Shown here piece after piece: positions 49,437-60,205 of a stretch of DNA of 64,000 bases. Location of the stretch: the NCBI GenBank assembly GCA_039545315.1, contig BCIM01000003.1, positions 1,189,637-1,253,636 on the forward strand, given 5' to 3'. The DNA comes from Kondoa malvinella. Lineage: Eukaryota; Basidiomycota; Agaricostilbomycetes; Agaricostilbales; Kondoaceae. The number at the start of each line of letters is the position of its first letter. The stretch's first letter is position 1. The position numbers and the translations under genes are program-made. The notes under the pieces are model-generated. The model was not told the DNA's origin, ran no database searches, and was given only the letters and a program-made list of their open reading frames with translations.

Positions 49437-51687
49437 ATGGCAGCAGCACAGACACAGACAGAGGATGAGAAGCTCGCTGCAGAGTTGGCCGCTCAAGATT
49501 TGAATGTAGTGCCCGAAGGTGCAGCAGATGATCAAGGGTCGAAACTTAAGCAATTGCTGGTCCGTCGTCCTTCTTTGTTGTTGGGCGCTGCTATGTGGGA
49601 ATGACTGACACTGGTACGTATAACAGGGTATACTCAAGAGGACTATGGGTGTGAGCGATTTAGCGTCACTGCGACTCTCTTTACCAGCCAACCTCTGTTC
49701 GTTGCTTTCATTGCCTTGCTCTGGTCTCTTCACCCTTAATGCCATTTCTGGACCTGACAGTACATCCTGCGCCTAATTTGGATTACTGGAACTGTACGTT
49801 TCCAACATTCCAAGCCCTCAACAAGTGTCCTCATGCCTTTATGTCGGACTGCCCAGACTTGGATAGACCGGACTTGTTTGCGACTATCGCCGATAACGAT
49901 GATGAGTTAGAACGCATGAAGGCTGTCCTTCGATGGTCTTGTCCGTCCCGCAAAAGCTTTACCAACAATATATGGACTGACATCTGGGTCTTAGTCTCAA
50001 AGGATCTGCATTTCGCCAAAGGCAAAGTCTGCAAACCTTACAGTAAGTCTATAGGCATTATCGTATTGTTGTTGCTGAGTCCTCTCTAGACTCCGTGTAC
50101 GCTCGATCCGACAATATGCGAGCTGAAACTGATTAGCCAAACATCCCAGTCTTGGCGAGCAATTTCGAGCTCTATGGGATGTCGAACCAGCCTCGCTCGA
50201 CTCGGACGGTGTCACGCTCATCTTCCGCGAAGGTCTCGATCCAGACCCAAAGACCAGCCCAGCTACTTTACCCACTTCCCGTCCAGGCTCATCTGCCTCT
50301 TCCATCAAATCTATTCCTTCATCTCCTCATGCGCCATACAAGACTTCATCCAGTGCCGCTAGCAGCGAAAGCAGTATAGCTACTTTCCGAACAGCAGAGA
50401 ATGAGAATGAAGAAGATACGCCTGCTACTAGTCTTGCGCCAACAGAACCGACTGTTCAGGAAGAACCCTTGGAAAAACCAAACCAGAAGAGTCGAATCAT
50501 CTTTTTGAATGAACAAGTCAGCCATCACCCACCTGTTTCCAGTGCGTCCAAAGATCCGTTTGCACGTTTGTTGCTAACGATACTTCCTGGAGTACAGCCT
50601 TTTGGTACGAATCTGTTCCGTCAGCTACCCAGACTCAGAGAGTACAAGCATACGGTGTAGATCAGATGAGCGCAAAGTTTACCGGAACCAGTGAGTTCCT
50701 ACGTTTCCTTATACAACTTTAGATCTGATACCAATTATTTCAGGCGTCAAAGTCTACGCCGGCTCACAGAACAAGGGCATCTTTGTTTCCCTTCCAGATC
50801 GAAACGATGAAGAGTATAACGTGTGTCTTTTGTACCTCTCTTTTCATCCATGGCTGACGTTACATAGATTACTCACCCAACCGCATCCATCACCGGTCTA
50901 CTACGTGGTAGTCCTTACATTACCATCTCGGAAAACTCATATGTTACATGTTTATCACCTTCTGGCAAGAATGCGAAAGGGACGAAAGCTTTTCGGGCAA
51001 TCATCAACTACGCAGACGAGGCGAGTTTGAAATCTCGATTTGCATGCTGTGTGTGCTAATCGGTTAGGAATGTCGCAGAGTTGGCTAGGGAAAGCTAAAT
51101 TCGCTGTTGAAGGGGTCGTATACGAGTATGAGATTGGGACCGAAAGTGAGAACTACACCAAGATTAAGCAAGTACCAGAAAAGAGCATCAAAGGTTGGTT
51201 GGAAGGTAGTTGGCGTGGTCAGATCACTTGGCGCACTTCGGCAAAGGACAAGTCAAAGGTACGGCTTTGACAGCTTTCTGGCTTTTCCACAGGACTGAAG
51301 GTGGTCTGACCTGTACAGGCCCAAATTCTACTGAATATGAACCTCATCTTACCGATACCCAAGATTGTCCGACCGCTCGCATCACAAGGACCTTACGAAT
51401 CTCGTCGGCTATGGCACTCTGTGACGTCCGCTTTGCTGAGCAAGAAATTCAACCAAGCTACAAAGCACAAACAAGCGATTGAACAAGAACAGCGTGATAT
51501 AGCTGCTGATCGGGCAAAGAGCGGCAAGGTGCATCAAGTCGTGCTGTTTGATGATGCTGCCAGACTTGAGGCCGATGATGGTCGATCAAGGTTGAGTGAA
51601 GCGGGCAGGAAAGCTCTGCAGAGGGAATTGGAGGGTAGAGGGTATTTGAGCGTGGGCAACGAATTGGTCGAGAGCAGTCCGGTATAG
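49437..51687 (+). CDS. Oxysterol-binding protein-related protein (Osh-type lipid transfer protein)
   Basis: The protein carries the OSBP-related domain that exchanges sterol or PS for PI4P at membrane contacts. There is no PH or ankyrin region, so it is a short Osh4-7-like member. Motifs in order: MAAAQTQTEDEKLAAE start, LKQLLVGILKRTMGV, FQALNKCPHAFMSD, KDLHFAKGKVCKPYNSILGE(QF), the family signature NEQVSHHPPVSSAFW, GTSVKVYAGSQNKGIFVSLP, ITHPTASITGLLRGSPYI, ENYTKIKQVPEKSIKGWLEG and the final K...IEQEQRD helix with AGRKALQREL. A Ser/Thr-rich insert (SRPGSSASSIKSIPSSPHAP) precedes EQVSHHPP. About ten introns interrupt the gene. Confidence 0.94.
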
Positions 51688-51780
51688 ACCTGATGCAGTT
51701 TTAAACTAATTCTCTCCGGTTTTGATTTAATGGATACTCGTTCATGGTAGAATTTCGATCCAAATGCATAACTTCTAGTG

Positions 51781-52848
51781 TTACATGTCTGAATTTCTAT
51801 CCGAGTCTTGATCTTCTTCCTCTGTTCCGAGTGAAATGCTCGAGTCTTGTAGATCTAGGTCGATAGCATTGCTCCTGCCATGCCGAAATCTCATTTTAAG
51901 TCTAGCAGGATACGAAAAGCAGGCCTGGCTTACGCTACCAGAACACCTTCGATATCTGCTCAAGCAGGTCAGACTGAATCCTATAAGCAAGGGATCAACG
52001 CACCTCTCGCAGTAGTTTTCATCCTCCGTTCACCTAGACCGACTAATTGTCTCGTCATTTCTCCTTTTCTGTAAATGAGCAGCGTAGGAATGTTCTTGTC
52101 TCTAATGCGTAGCGTCAGAAGTGCAGAAGTCAATAGAAAAAAAGGAAGAGCAGACGGGTAATTCGGTATACACCTACTACCAAAGATGGCTACGAATTTA
52201 GTTGCTGGATACCGTTTGGCTAGGAGTTCTAGATGTTGTCGCATCAGTTGTGATTCTGGTACACTGCATAGTTTGTCAGTTCTTTGATGGCCTTAGATAG
52301 GGAGAGGTAGACTCACGCGTCATTATATAAGAAACAAACCACCCCAGTTCCACCTTCTTCCCTTCCTTCACAATGCTTCCTACTCGCCTCAGTCACTTCT
52401 CGCGTATAATCGTCCCTACCAATTTCTCTGAGCCCATGACCGTACGTCCAACTTTCTTTCACAGCTGTATATTCCCTCATTCGGGCTTGTCTGTAACTAT
52501 CCAGCACGGAAGCAGGTAGATCATCTAGAAGACATTGAGCTGATGCCTACTGTGGTAAAAGAGAAGGACTCTACCTTCTAATTCGTCTAGCAGGTCTTCA
52601 TCCGACAGGTCACCCCCTTCATCACGCAGTCGCTCAAGAGACGTAGGTAGAGGTGGAGGTGAAGGGGAGCGTTCTGCTGTTGGTAGAGCAGGGATGATGC
52701 CTCGAGCGCGTAATGCATCATTGCTTCAAACGCGAAATAGAGCAGAATAGAGAAGAAAAAGAGAGGAACGACGCAGAGTAAGAAGACAGCAGCACACACA
52801 ATAGCAGCAGACGCACAATTCAGTATCCTCACTCGCTCTCAAAGCCAT
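51781..52848 (-). CDS. Phosducin-like protein 2 (Plp2/PDCL3), CCT co-chaperone
   Basis: This thioredoxin-fold co-chaperone helps CCT fold actin and tubulin. Exon 1, MALRASEDTEF, joins NDALRARGIIPALP (the DTE(F/W)NDALR..GIIP hallmark). Next are DLSDEDLLDELEG and the helical RMREYTAVKESWTYGHGLRE, EVTEASR, PESQLMRQHLELLAKRYPATKFVAI, CIPNYPDKNIPTLLIYRKGE (hallmark CIPNYPD.N.PT) and LVGLG. The last exons, DIEGVLVASNAIDLDLQDSS, end in an acidic tail. At least five introns, including a very short one between the TKFVAI and CIPNYP exons. It is an essential gene in yeast. It diverges from the L20 gene with 32 bp between start codons. Confidence 0.92.
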
Positions 52849-52880
52849 ATTTGCTCAACGTCGGTTGTCTTTATTCAACC

Positions 52881-53479
52881 ATGTTGCCCACTCTGGCCAG
52901 ATCAGCAAAAGGCTACACTCGCTCTACTCGATTAGCCGATCCTCTCAAAACAGCACAAAGACACGTGCTTGCAACAGGGGAGGAATTTTTCATTCGACCT
53001 CCGCCTTCAAGCGTACCTGTAGATGTACCCTTTGCGAATCCAGAACAAGCAAAATATGTAGTAGAAGGTCTATCGCATCCATTAGCTGGCGGCTATCAAT
53101 CAGGGAGCAGTACAGCCAGTTCTACAGCGAATTCTGCACCGAGGTTACATCGACTCAAACAGCCTACGAAGCTTTCAGAAGATGCTATATCAGATCTGAG
53201 GCATGCTAGAAGTAAAGGATTGAGTCAGACAGAGTTGGCTGGGAAATTTGGTGTCTCGAGGATGCAAGCTGCGAAGTATTCATTTTCGGGTGATAGCGAG
53301 GGTAGAAAGGAAAGGAGGGCTGTGCAAATGAAAAGGCAGGAGGAGATGGATCAGATGAAGGCGAATTGGGGTTGGAATAAATGGTTTGTCTTGGACTCAT
53401 GCATCACTCAAACGGACAGCCTGATCTGGTCTTAGGTTGACATGGGAGACGAAACGAGGAAGAAGAGCGCAGTGGTAGA
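52881..53479 (+). CDS. Mitochondrial large-subunit ribosomal protein MRPL20/mL58-like
   Basis: The Met at 52881 starts a basic mitochondrial presequence (MLPTLARSAKGYTRSTR). The body reads EEFFIRPPPSSVP, KLSEDAISDLRHARSKGLSQ and ELAGKFGVSRMQAAKYSF, which follow the FI.RPPP..., LT...I..I...R and (LA)..F.VS...V pattern of fungal MRPL20. A gtttgt...cttag intron joins GWNKW to LTWETKRGRRAQW, the expected basic end (R.(K/R)R..W). About 185 residues. It acts in the mitochondrial ribosome. Only 32 bp separate it from the divergent phosducin-like gene. Confidence 0.82.
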
Positions 53480-53582
53480 CATTTCAATCACATAACATCG
53501 AGAGCGGTTAGGCGATTATACAGGTACATGTTACACCAGGTACATTCTATTAACAACCCGCACAAACAAACCACTGACTCAT

Positions 53583-54536
53583 TCACAAACCAGGCAACCT
53601 CTGCATCAACTTTTCCTGCGTCTCTTGCAAACCAGACATATCCAGTTCATCCAGTACTTTCTCGCTCTATCACCCCAAGCATTCAGCATTTGTACAAACT
53701 GTAATTACAAAGGGAAAATGCAAACATACCTCGTTTAGCGCGGATAAAACACTTTGGATCCGTCTAGCTTTCTCTTGTGCTTCCGCATGTCGTTTCGCTA
53801 CTCTAGCAGCTTTTTCTTCCGTTTGTTTTTGTAGCTGTAGTCATAGTCAAAGATAAGGAAAGGGGAAAAGCGGATCAGAGAGAGAAAGACAGACTTGTTC
53901 CCGGAGTGTACGTTGATGCTCTAATTCTGCGCTGAGGAGGGGTAGGGTTTGAGCGGGGAAAGTGAGGGAGAGGTCTGTTGATCTGTTATAAGACGGTCAG
54001 GTCAGCATGGTTTCATAGGAGCAGTTTCATAAGGCCGCGGGATGTACAGTTCCTAGTTTCACTTTGTTTGAGGGCAGAGAAGGAAACACTGTGGGAGTGA
54101 GGGAGACGACAGCAGGTGCAGATTCCAGAGAATTGAAGACAATTCACAGCGGCGATCGAGACTTGTGTGCGAGACCAGAGTGATAGTAGGAGGACCACAG
54201 CCCAGGCAGAGAAGACACAGACGGAAAGCACAGAAGCGAAATGAAACGATAGGACTCACGAAGCGATAGAAATGGGTTCAGCTCCATCTGCCAACTTTGC
54301 TTCCGCTTCTGCTTCTATTCTGTCAAACGCATTTGCCAAAGCGATGAAATGACTAAAAGATCCCATTGTTGATAGAGTTGTCCAAGCGTGCTGTACCCAT
54401 ATCAGAGAGAGTGTGAGACGAGGCAGGAAAAGGACGATACCTCGAAAGAATGGTTGAGCAATTTCACAGTCTCTGCTGTTAACGCAGTAATGAATTCTGT
54501 ATGTTGCGCTGAATGCGTAGGGAAAGACTGCTTCAT
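53583..54536 (-). CDS. Small coiled-coil protein of unknown function
   Basis: Five or so exons join cleanly: MKQSFPTHSAQHTEFITALT..VKLLNHSFE, HAWTTLSTMGSFSHFIALAN and DRIEAEAEAKL, STDLSLTFPAQTLPLLSAEL, LQKQTEEKAARVAKRHAEAQ and SEKVLDELDMSGLQETQEKL ending LPGL. Total is about 165 residues, mostly alpha-helical with heptad spacing. I do not recognise the family; size and coiled coil would fit small subunits of tethering, kinetochore or dynein-type complexes, but no motif supports that. An ATG at 54366 inside this frame is a less likely start because the upstream exon joins in frame at a good acceptor. Confidence 0.62.
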
Positions 54537-55209
54537 AGTCTCGAGCCTGTCTCATCCCACTGTCAGCCCTTTGATTGGACTGCATAGCTGCGAAGGACCC
54601 GACGTGATTTTCTCTGAAACCTTCTTGCCAGCTGTGATCATTGCTCCTCTGGCAATGTTGGCTCGTTTCCTTTGTCAAGTCATGCAAGGTCAATATTTGT
54701 TTTTCAAGAAGAGAGTCAGGGAAGAGACGGACGTGTTGATTTGCGTGGAAGATGCCATATTTGCTGTGTAACTGTCTTACAGGCCGATAGAGAACGCGTA
54801 GAGGGTGCAGAAATGGAGCAGGAGCAAGGTCGGTCTTAAACCATGTCTGGCGATTCGTCAAGTGGGATTGAGAGCGTTTGGAGCCTGCTTGCCGTATTAT
54901 ACATCAAGCTCAGCGTGAGGCTGTGCTCGCTACACAAGATAATTCGGCCTCAGCGCTTCAATGAGCGCGTTCTCCCGCGTTCTAAGTTGATGCTTCTGTG
55001 TTTCAAGTCTGTCTGTCTCTGTCTTTGCATCGACTGTAGACCGTCTGCTCTCTGAATTGCTCGCATCGCTTCTCGCTTATCAATTCTGTGGGTTTGCCGT
55101 TTTCGCGCAAAGAGACAATGCCATCTACTTTGGGCTTTCTCGTCGTTCTGCAGCTCCCGTGTAATACCCCGAACCCAGTTGCGCGACCTGCAAACCGACC
55201 ATTGCACTA
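54537..55209. other. Region before the fucosyltransferase-like fragment
   Basis: About 670 bp. A plausible 3' splice signal (cactaatgacag) ends at about 55216, just inside the next ORF, so upstream exons may lie here, but no glycosyltransferase N-terminal sequence is recognisable. No other gene is seen. Confidence 0.4.
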
Positions 55210-55619
55210 ATGACAGTGGAACCAGAAGCCCTTGCACTTTTCCAAGAGAACCCACTAGCAGATCAATTCGATATCAAAACCCTCCCTCCATCAGCACACG
55301 GTTTCGCAGGTCATAATCAATATGGATTCATGGAATGGCCAATAGAGAAGAGGATAGACGATACATTGACGATGATGAGGGATCTGATGGTGCTCGCTTT
55401 ACATGCTGATGCGTTCATTTTGACTGCTTCGAGTAATGTTGGGTTGGTGGGGATGATGATGGCTGGACCTGAGCGGGTGGTGAGATTGACGGATCAGAGG
55501 TTCTTACCTCTTACGCGGGTGAGTCTATTCTATGTGTGCGGATCTTCAAGAAGCTGATTATGTGACAGACATTGGAGTGGTATAAAGAGAGAAAGATCAT
55601 TGAACGAAGACGGTTCTAG
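55210..55619 (+). pseudogene. C-terminal fragment of a fucosyltransferase-like protein
   Basis: The frame encodes EPEALALFQENPLADQFD, HGFAGHNQYGFMEWP, then TMMRDLMVLALHADAFILTA, SSNVGLVGMMMAGP, and after an intron (gtgagt...gtgacag) TLEWYKERKIIERRRF. The pattern (helix, HADAF..TASSN.G) resembles the donor-binding end of GT23-like fucosyltransferase proteins in basidiomycetes. Only about 130 residues are present, far less than the 400 or more expected, and the N-terminal half with the membrane anchor is not visible upstream. It is either a truncated remnant or a gene whose 5' exons I could not detect. Confidence 0.5.
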
Positions 55620-55940
55620 AGCGCTTGCTGGCAAGTTTGTTGTATCATTATGTCTGGGTAGTGTGAATATGTACCACTTCTGGGGAGCTTGGCCACAACC
55701 TTCGAGATTGTCCCAATCACGCGTCTTTGCTACATCCTCCAACTTGCGCATCAACAATACGGCTGTCCTCTTCTCGAAGATATGGGATTCGCCAGTGAGC
55801 AGGTTGTCCAGCGTCTCGTGTTGCTCAGATTTACCTTCGACCTGATTACGTAACGACGTATTCGCATCGCTTTGACGATTCTTCAGCGTACATATCGACG
55901 TCGGATCGGACGAATCCCATGCAAAGTGGAAGGCATACAC
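55530..55940 (-). CDS. Hypothetical ORF downstream of CFD1
   Basis: An open frame reads SVYAFHFAWDSSDPTSICTL, RKLEDVAKTRDWDNLEGCG and QKWYIFTLPRHND, which looks like real protein. A gtgagt...cttacag intron joins a preceding short exon (EVEIDLFK) that begins just after the CFD1 stop codon. There is no convincing ATG start, and the 3' end overlaps the last exon of the plus-strand fragment. It may be the end of an alternative CFD1 transcript or a small unrecognised gene. Confidence 0.35.
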   Translation of the reverse strand: MYAFHFAWDSSDPTSICTLKNRQSDANTSLRNQVEGKSEQHETLDNLLTGESHIFEKRTAVLLMRKLEDVAKTRDWDNLEGCGQAPQKWYIFTLPRHNDTTNLPASALEPSSFNDLSLFIPLQCLSHNQLLEDPHT

Positions 55941-56018
55941 TCTGTAAGCGACGATGTTAAAGATGCAGCAAAGAGCAAGCGACAGTACTCACTTTGAACA
56001 AATCTATTTCCACCTCAG

Positions 56019-56982
56019 CTAAGCTTCAATTTCCTCTTGACAGCCTGTACCACCTTCCGTGATGCCCTTGGAGATTTCATACGTCGGTATCCTCATATAT
56101 CTCTCGACTAAGCTTCCTTGACCCTTCACCTTCACAGCATTATCCATCGACTTGACAAATTCGATATCGATAGGCACCCTTCCTAAGAAAGTACAACTTT
56201 CCCCTTCTCCCTTGGCTAATTTCTCTTCTTCTAATCGACAGAATTCTTCTCCCCCGCCAAGACCAAAGACAGGCGTGACTTCATTACAGTGTGGACACAT
56301 GTAGCCTGCGATGTTTTCTATCAAGCCCAATACGGGAGTTTGGGTCTTGCGGGCAAAAGAAAGTTCTTTGGATACATCAGAGAGGGAGACGGCTTGTGGT
56401 GTTGTTACTAGAACAGAATGTAGTGTTGGTAGAGAAGGCGAAGGGAAGAGGAGCGGTTGAAGCTGTTTAAGTAATGCAATGTGCTCGTCTGAAGTGCCTG
56501 TCAACGCCCACAACAGCCTCAGTATTACTGTAGCATACTTAAGTGCTAGAGCCACTGACCTGGAGGTGTATCAACTATCAACCAATCCAGCTCACCCCAT
56601 CTCACATCACCAAGGAACTGCCTGATCATAGCCGTCTTCTTAGGTCCACGCCAAACGACAGAATCTGTCGAGCTCTTCAAGAGGAAGCCAATGCTCATGC
56701 ATTTGAGCCTGCCCTCGTCTAAGAAGACTGCCAGCCATCACCAGATTGATGTACATGTGCGCCATCGAGACCAAGCATGCGAGGGAGTGAAGGCCCAGTC
56801 AGGTCAATGTCCAGCAGACCAACACGAGCATTGGGATTGCTAGCGAGAAGCGAGAGAGCGTCTTGAACTGCTGTGCTGGATTTGCCTACGCCGCCTTTGC
56901 CCGAGAGGACGAGGAGAACATGCTTGATGCTGCCTAGCCTTTGTAGTAGTCTAGCTTGTTGTGCATCAGAGACAGAGGCCAT
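56019..56982 (-). CDS. CFD1: Cytosolic Fe-S cluster scaffold ATPase Cfd1 (NUBP2-like)
   Basis: With Nbp35 this P-loop ATPase assembles Fe-S clusters for cytosolic and nuclear proteins. Exons give [39 protein letters not shown] (deviant Walker A with both Lys), [71 protein letters not shown] (cluster-bridging CxxC) and [24 protein letters not shown]. The four-Cys N-terminal cluster domain of Nbp35 is absent, which separates it as Cfd1. Introns fall near 56720 and 56560. Divergent from the bacterial-type gene with 286 bp between starts. Confidence 0.95.
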
Positions 56983-57268
56983 TCGTCGAAGCTTGCGAGG
57001 AGAGCGAGAGCTGGCTCAAGTTGGCAGCGGTAAAGTCTTGAGCCATCACTTCGCTCGTATCCCAAGGATCGTCGTCGTCATGACTTGTGACTTGAGGCCG
57101 CCCTGGAGCCATTTATGCGTGTTGCTCTGCATGTCAACAAGTCGCTTGTCTTCTCGCAACGACGGTCGGCTGGCGTCTTCTCACTCTACCCAACGCGCAT
57201 ATAACCCTCTGTGCTGCCTCACTGTACCGGCATTCAAGCCAACTGGACTTGCATCTGCCTAGTCAAGA

Positions 57269-57893
57269 ATGGGCTACCCTACAGAATTGGAAGGACAGTT
57301 CACCTTCGACAAACCTCTCGACAACGCTACGTACAATCTTTTGCTCGGACTCAGTCAAAGTCGCCGCGTGAAGCGATGTATCAAAGGCTTTGGAGTGGAA
57401 GGAGAATTTTACATTTCTCAACATGAGCCTTTTCGACCATGGCAAGGACGAGATCATGTATTGGATTCGAATGCTCCGCCTTCAAGTCAACCTGGACTAT
57501 GGTGCAGTTGGCAACCGACTGAAGATCGTCTTCACCTGATTTGGGATGGATCCGGGCCTTTCTACAATTATGTCGACTGGATACGATACTTGTTACGGAA
57601 AGTGATTGTACCGGCGGGTTATAGCTTGAGTGGGACGGTGACTTGGCGAGGCGAAGATAAGAATGATCGAGGCAGTATCGAAGTTCGTGGTAATTCCGTT
57701 TTTGTCGAAAGAGCAGACTGTGAGTGATGCTCTTTGCACCAAGGCTTATTTTTGATCGTCTGAATAGTATATGCGGAGTATACTGGCGAAGGACGCCCTG
57801 GCCCGCAAAGTACATCAGACAATATGGTCTATGAGGTCTGTAAGATCTGTGAAGCCTCTGAGTGATGCTTCGTGCCACTTGAAGAGGTCTTGA
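57269..57893 (+). CDS. Conserved protein of a mainly bacterial family, function unknown
   Basis: Starts MGYPTELEGQFTFDKPLDNA. The core LSQSRRVKRC, PPSSQPGLWCSWQPTEDRLH, LIWDGSGPFYNYVDWIRYLL and PAGYSLSGTVTWRGED..DRGSI.VRGN.V matches a small uncharacterised bacterial family I recall from actinobacteria and others (QPGLWCQW.PTEDG, KFY.YVEWL.YLI, GY.LNGEVEW.GED..D.G.I.V). The bacterial proteins end about where exon 1 ends. Here a gtgagt...gaatag intron adds a basic exon (MRSILAKDALARKVH..) to a stop at 57893. The spliceosomal intron shows it is not bacterial contamination. It is a candidate horizontal acquisition; function is unknown. Confidence 0.72.
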
Positions 57894-58146
57894 ACTCGTA
57901 TCATCATGCATGTAATCACGCGCGTACAGCACATAGAGCTTCCGACATGCTGACGACATCGCAATGCGCATCTTCTAATTGGCTCGACTCTTTCGTTATC
58001 GACGCAAAGAAAGGCGTGTGTGAATCTAGATGCAGTGGGTATAGCCGTCTCTTTTCCACCGACCAGCCCTTTGGTGTTGTCGCAGGGTATCGTTGTCATC
58101 GTCTCGAAAGAAGTTACAAAATACGCAGCAATGTCAAGCGAGACCG

Positions 58147-59875
58147 ATGAATTTTGCCGCTGGGAGAAGCGAATCCGACTACGTGGCTACTCCTGCCAAG
58201 CCGGACAAAGCTGTAGTCAAAGGCAAAGCAAAGCAAAAGTCAACAACGCCTGCAAGCAAGGTCGCGCGAGTGCTTTCGACAGCATGCGAAGAGACGCGTA
58301 AATCAGATTGTACGTCCTTACCTGCATACTTTCATGCCTTTTCCTTTGATACTGCGACCCAAACAGTGGACAATGTCGATTCTGGCGTTCTGTCACGCAT
58401 CAAGAAAGCTCTTCAGCTCGCTCAGCATGAAGGGACTGGCGAAGCAGAGGCTAAAGCAGCTATGCGACACGCCCACAAATTGATGCAAGGCTTGAACATC
58501 ACCACTGCTGATGTGATGGCGCAAGAGAGCAGCGAGTCGAAAGCTGATCGTGCTGGCAAATCAGAAGTTGCTGTTTGCTGGCGTAACGAAGGCGGTCACA
58601 ACGCTTGTCTTATGTCTTGCTTGTTATCGTGTCGCTCGGCTGATGGAATGACAGCACCTGCTGGGACTTGGATGAATCAGGTATTGAAACCCTTCGGATC
58701 TGGCATGCTTTGCTTACGATGTGAATAGCTGGCTTGGGCTATGAACTGTTTCTTCAACGTCAAGTATTACAGCACGAGAGACGGTCCTCGTCTCGTCTAC
58801 AGTAAGCCTGCAGCCTCTTCTTGCGACTTTGCTTTACCCAACCTTCTTTATAGCCTTCTACGGTATTGCCGAGAACAGCGTAGCTGCTGTGATGGGTTTC
58901 GAAATGGTCTTCAACCTCGTTTTGGTGTGGCGTGAGCAGAAGAAGAGTGAACTCAAAGGTGCCGTGGCTTTGAATTCGTTAAGCCAATCAATGCTAGGCA
59001 CGAGACAAAGCTAATCGAGACACAGTTATGTTGACGGTGTTGCGCAGGGCTTATTCCAAATGGCTGAGGAGGAGAAGGCGGTATGCTTTCGCTCTAAGAC
59101 ACCACAGTCACTTTCTGACGTCCGAAACAGGCTGAAGAGAAAGCTGCTCGAGACGAAGAAAAACGCCAAATGGATCTCAGAGAGGCAGCAGAGAAGGAAG
59201 AACGGCGCAGACAATTAGAGCGATTGAATGGTCCTTCGCATGATGTGGAAGAAGTGGAAGATCATGTCAAGCAAGCAGGATCGGATGATCCGCCTTCTCG
59301 AAACAAAGAAGAAGGCTTTGCTTTCCACGATGCTTTTGACGCCGCGTCAGACGATGATGGTCCATTTGGTGGCGGTAGGCATGAATCGATCAAGGTAGGC
59401 GAGAATCTGAGGCTTTGAATAGATGGTGTGGATTTTGACGAGGAAGAGAACGAGCCTGTCATGGATCTTGATGCCGAAATGGAGAAGGCAGAGCAGAAGG
59501 TCAAACTCGAAAAGGAAGAACCGTCTCTTCACCCGATCAGCGCTTCGCCCAACGTGAAGATCGAAAGAGAACGCACCGTTTCGCCAATGCCCAAAGAAGA
59601 ACCAGCTGAGCCAGCAGCTTCTTGGACCTCTTCTGCACAACTCACGCTGTTCCGAAACAACGCTGCGTCCATTGCTGACGACTTTCTCAAGACGCAAGAC
59701 ATCAAGATCAAGACCAGCAAACGGAAAGATAAGCGCAAACTTGATGCTGACGCGTACAAACAAGGAAAAGACGATGCGCGAAAGATCGACGTAAAGCGTT
59801 CTAGAAGTGAGTTTGCTTTCGTTTGCTGTCGTTGAGAATACCATCTGAGGAGATGATCTTGCAGTTGAAGGATGA
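58147..59875 (+). CDS. DUF2786 domain protein
   Basis: The Met at 58147 starts MNFAAGRSESDYVATPAKPD and a Lys-rich stretch. The DUF2786 core reads LSRIKKALQLAQHEGTGEAE, AKAAMRHAHKLMQGLNITTA. A second globular part follows: TWMNQLAWAMNCFFNVKYYS, IAENSVAAVMGFEMVFNL and YVDGVAQGLFQMAEEEK, resembling the DUF7168-type partner found after DUF2786. The remaining half is charged coiled coil (EEKAARDEEKRQMDLREAAE) and acidic disorder with SP sites, then a basic KTSKRKDKRKLDADAYKQGK stretch likely for nuclear targeting, ending SRIEG. DUF2786 is widespread in bacteria, phages and some eukaryotes; its function is unknown. About seven introns. Confidence 0.82.
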
Positions 59876-60205
59876 AGCAGGCTCGGTTGCAGGCTCCAGT
59901 CAAATTCGTTGCATGTAAAATAGGTTTCGCTTCACAGACTACTTGCATTGATGTAGTTATAGATTTCGCTTTACACTTGCTGGCCTTTAAGTTGGCCAGC
60001 GATGCCTTCAACACGCGCCGCAGCTGCTTAAAACAGTTGGTGGTCAGGAGGAAGGAGCTCTAAACAGCTCTATAGTCTTGTGCAGACCTGGCAGAGATGC
60101 TTTCGAATTGCGGTCACGTGACCTGCTTGCGACCTGCTCTCTCACAAAGTGACGCTTGTTCCCATTCTCCCATCTCACGATACCTGACAGTGCACATATA
60201 CAGCA

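Noticed and set aside
54843..55055. Plus-strand ORF MSGDSSSGIESVWSLL
   Set aside because: Possible leader of the fucosyltransferase-like fragment, but no in-frame splice could be found and it has no family features.
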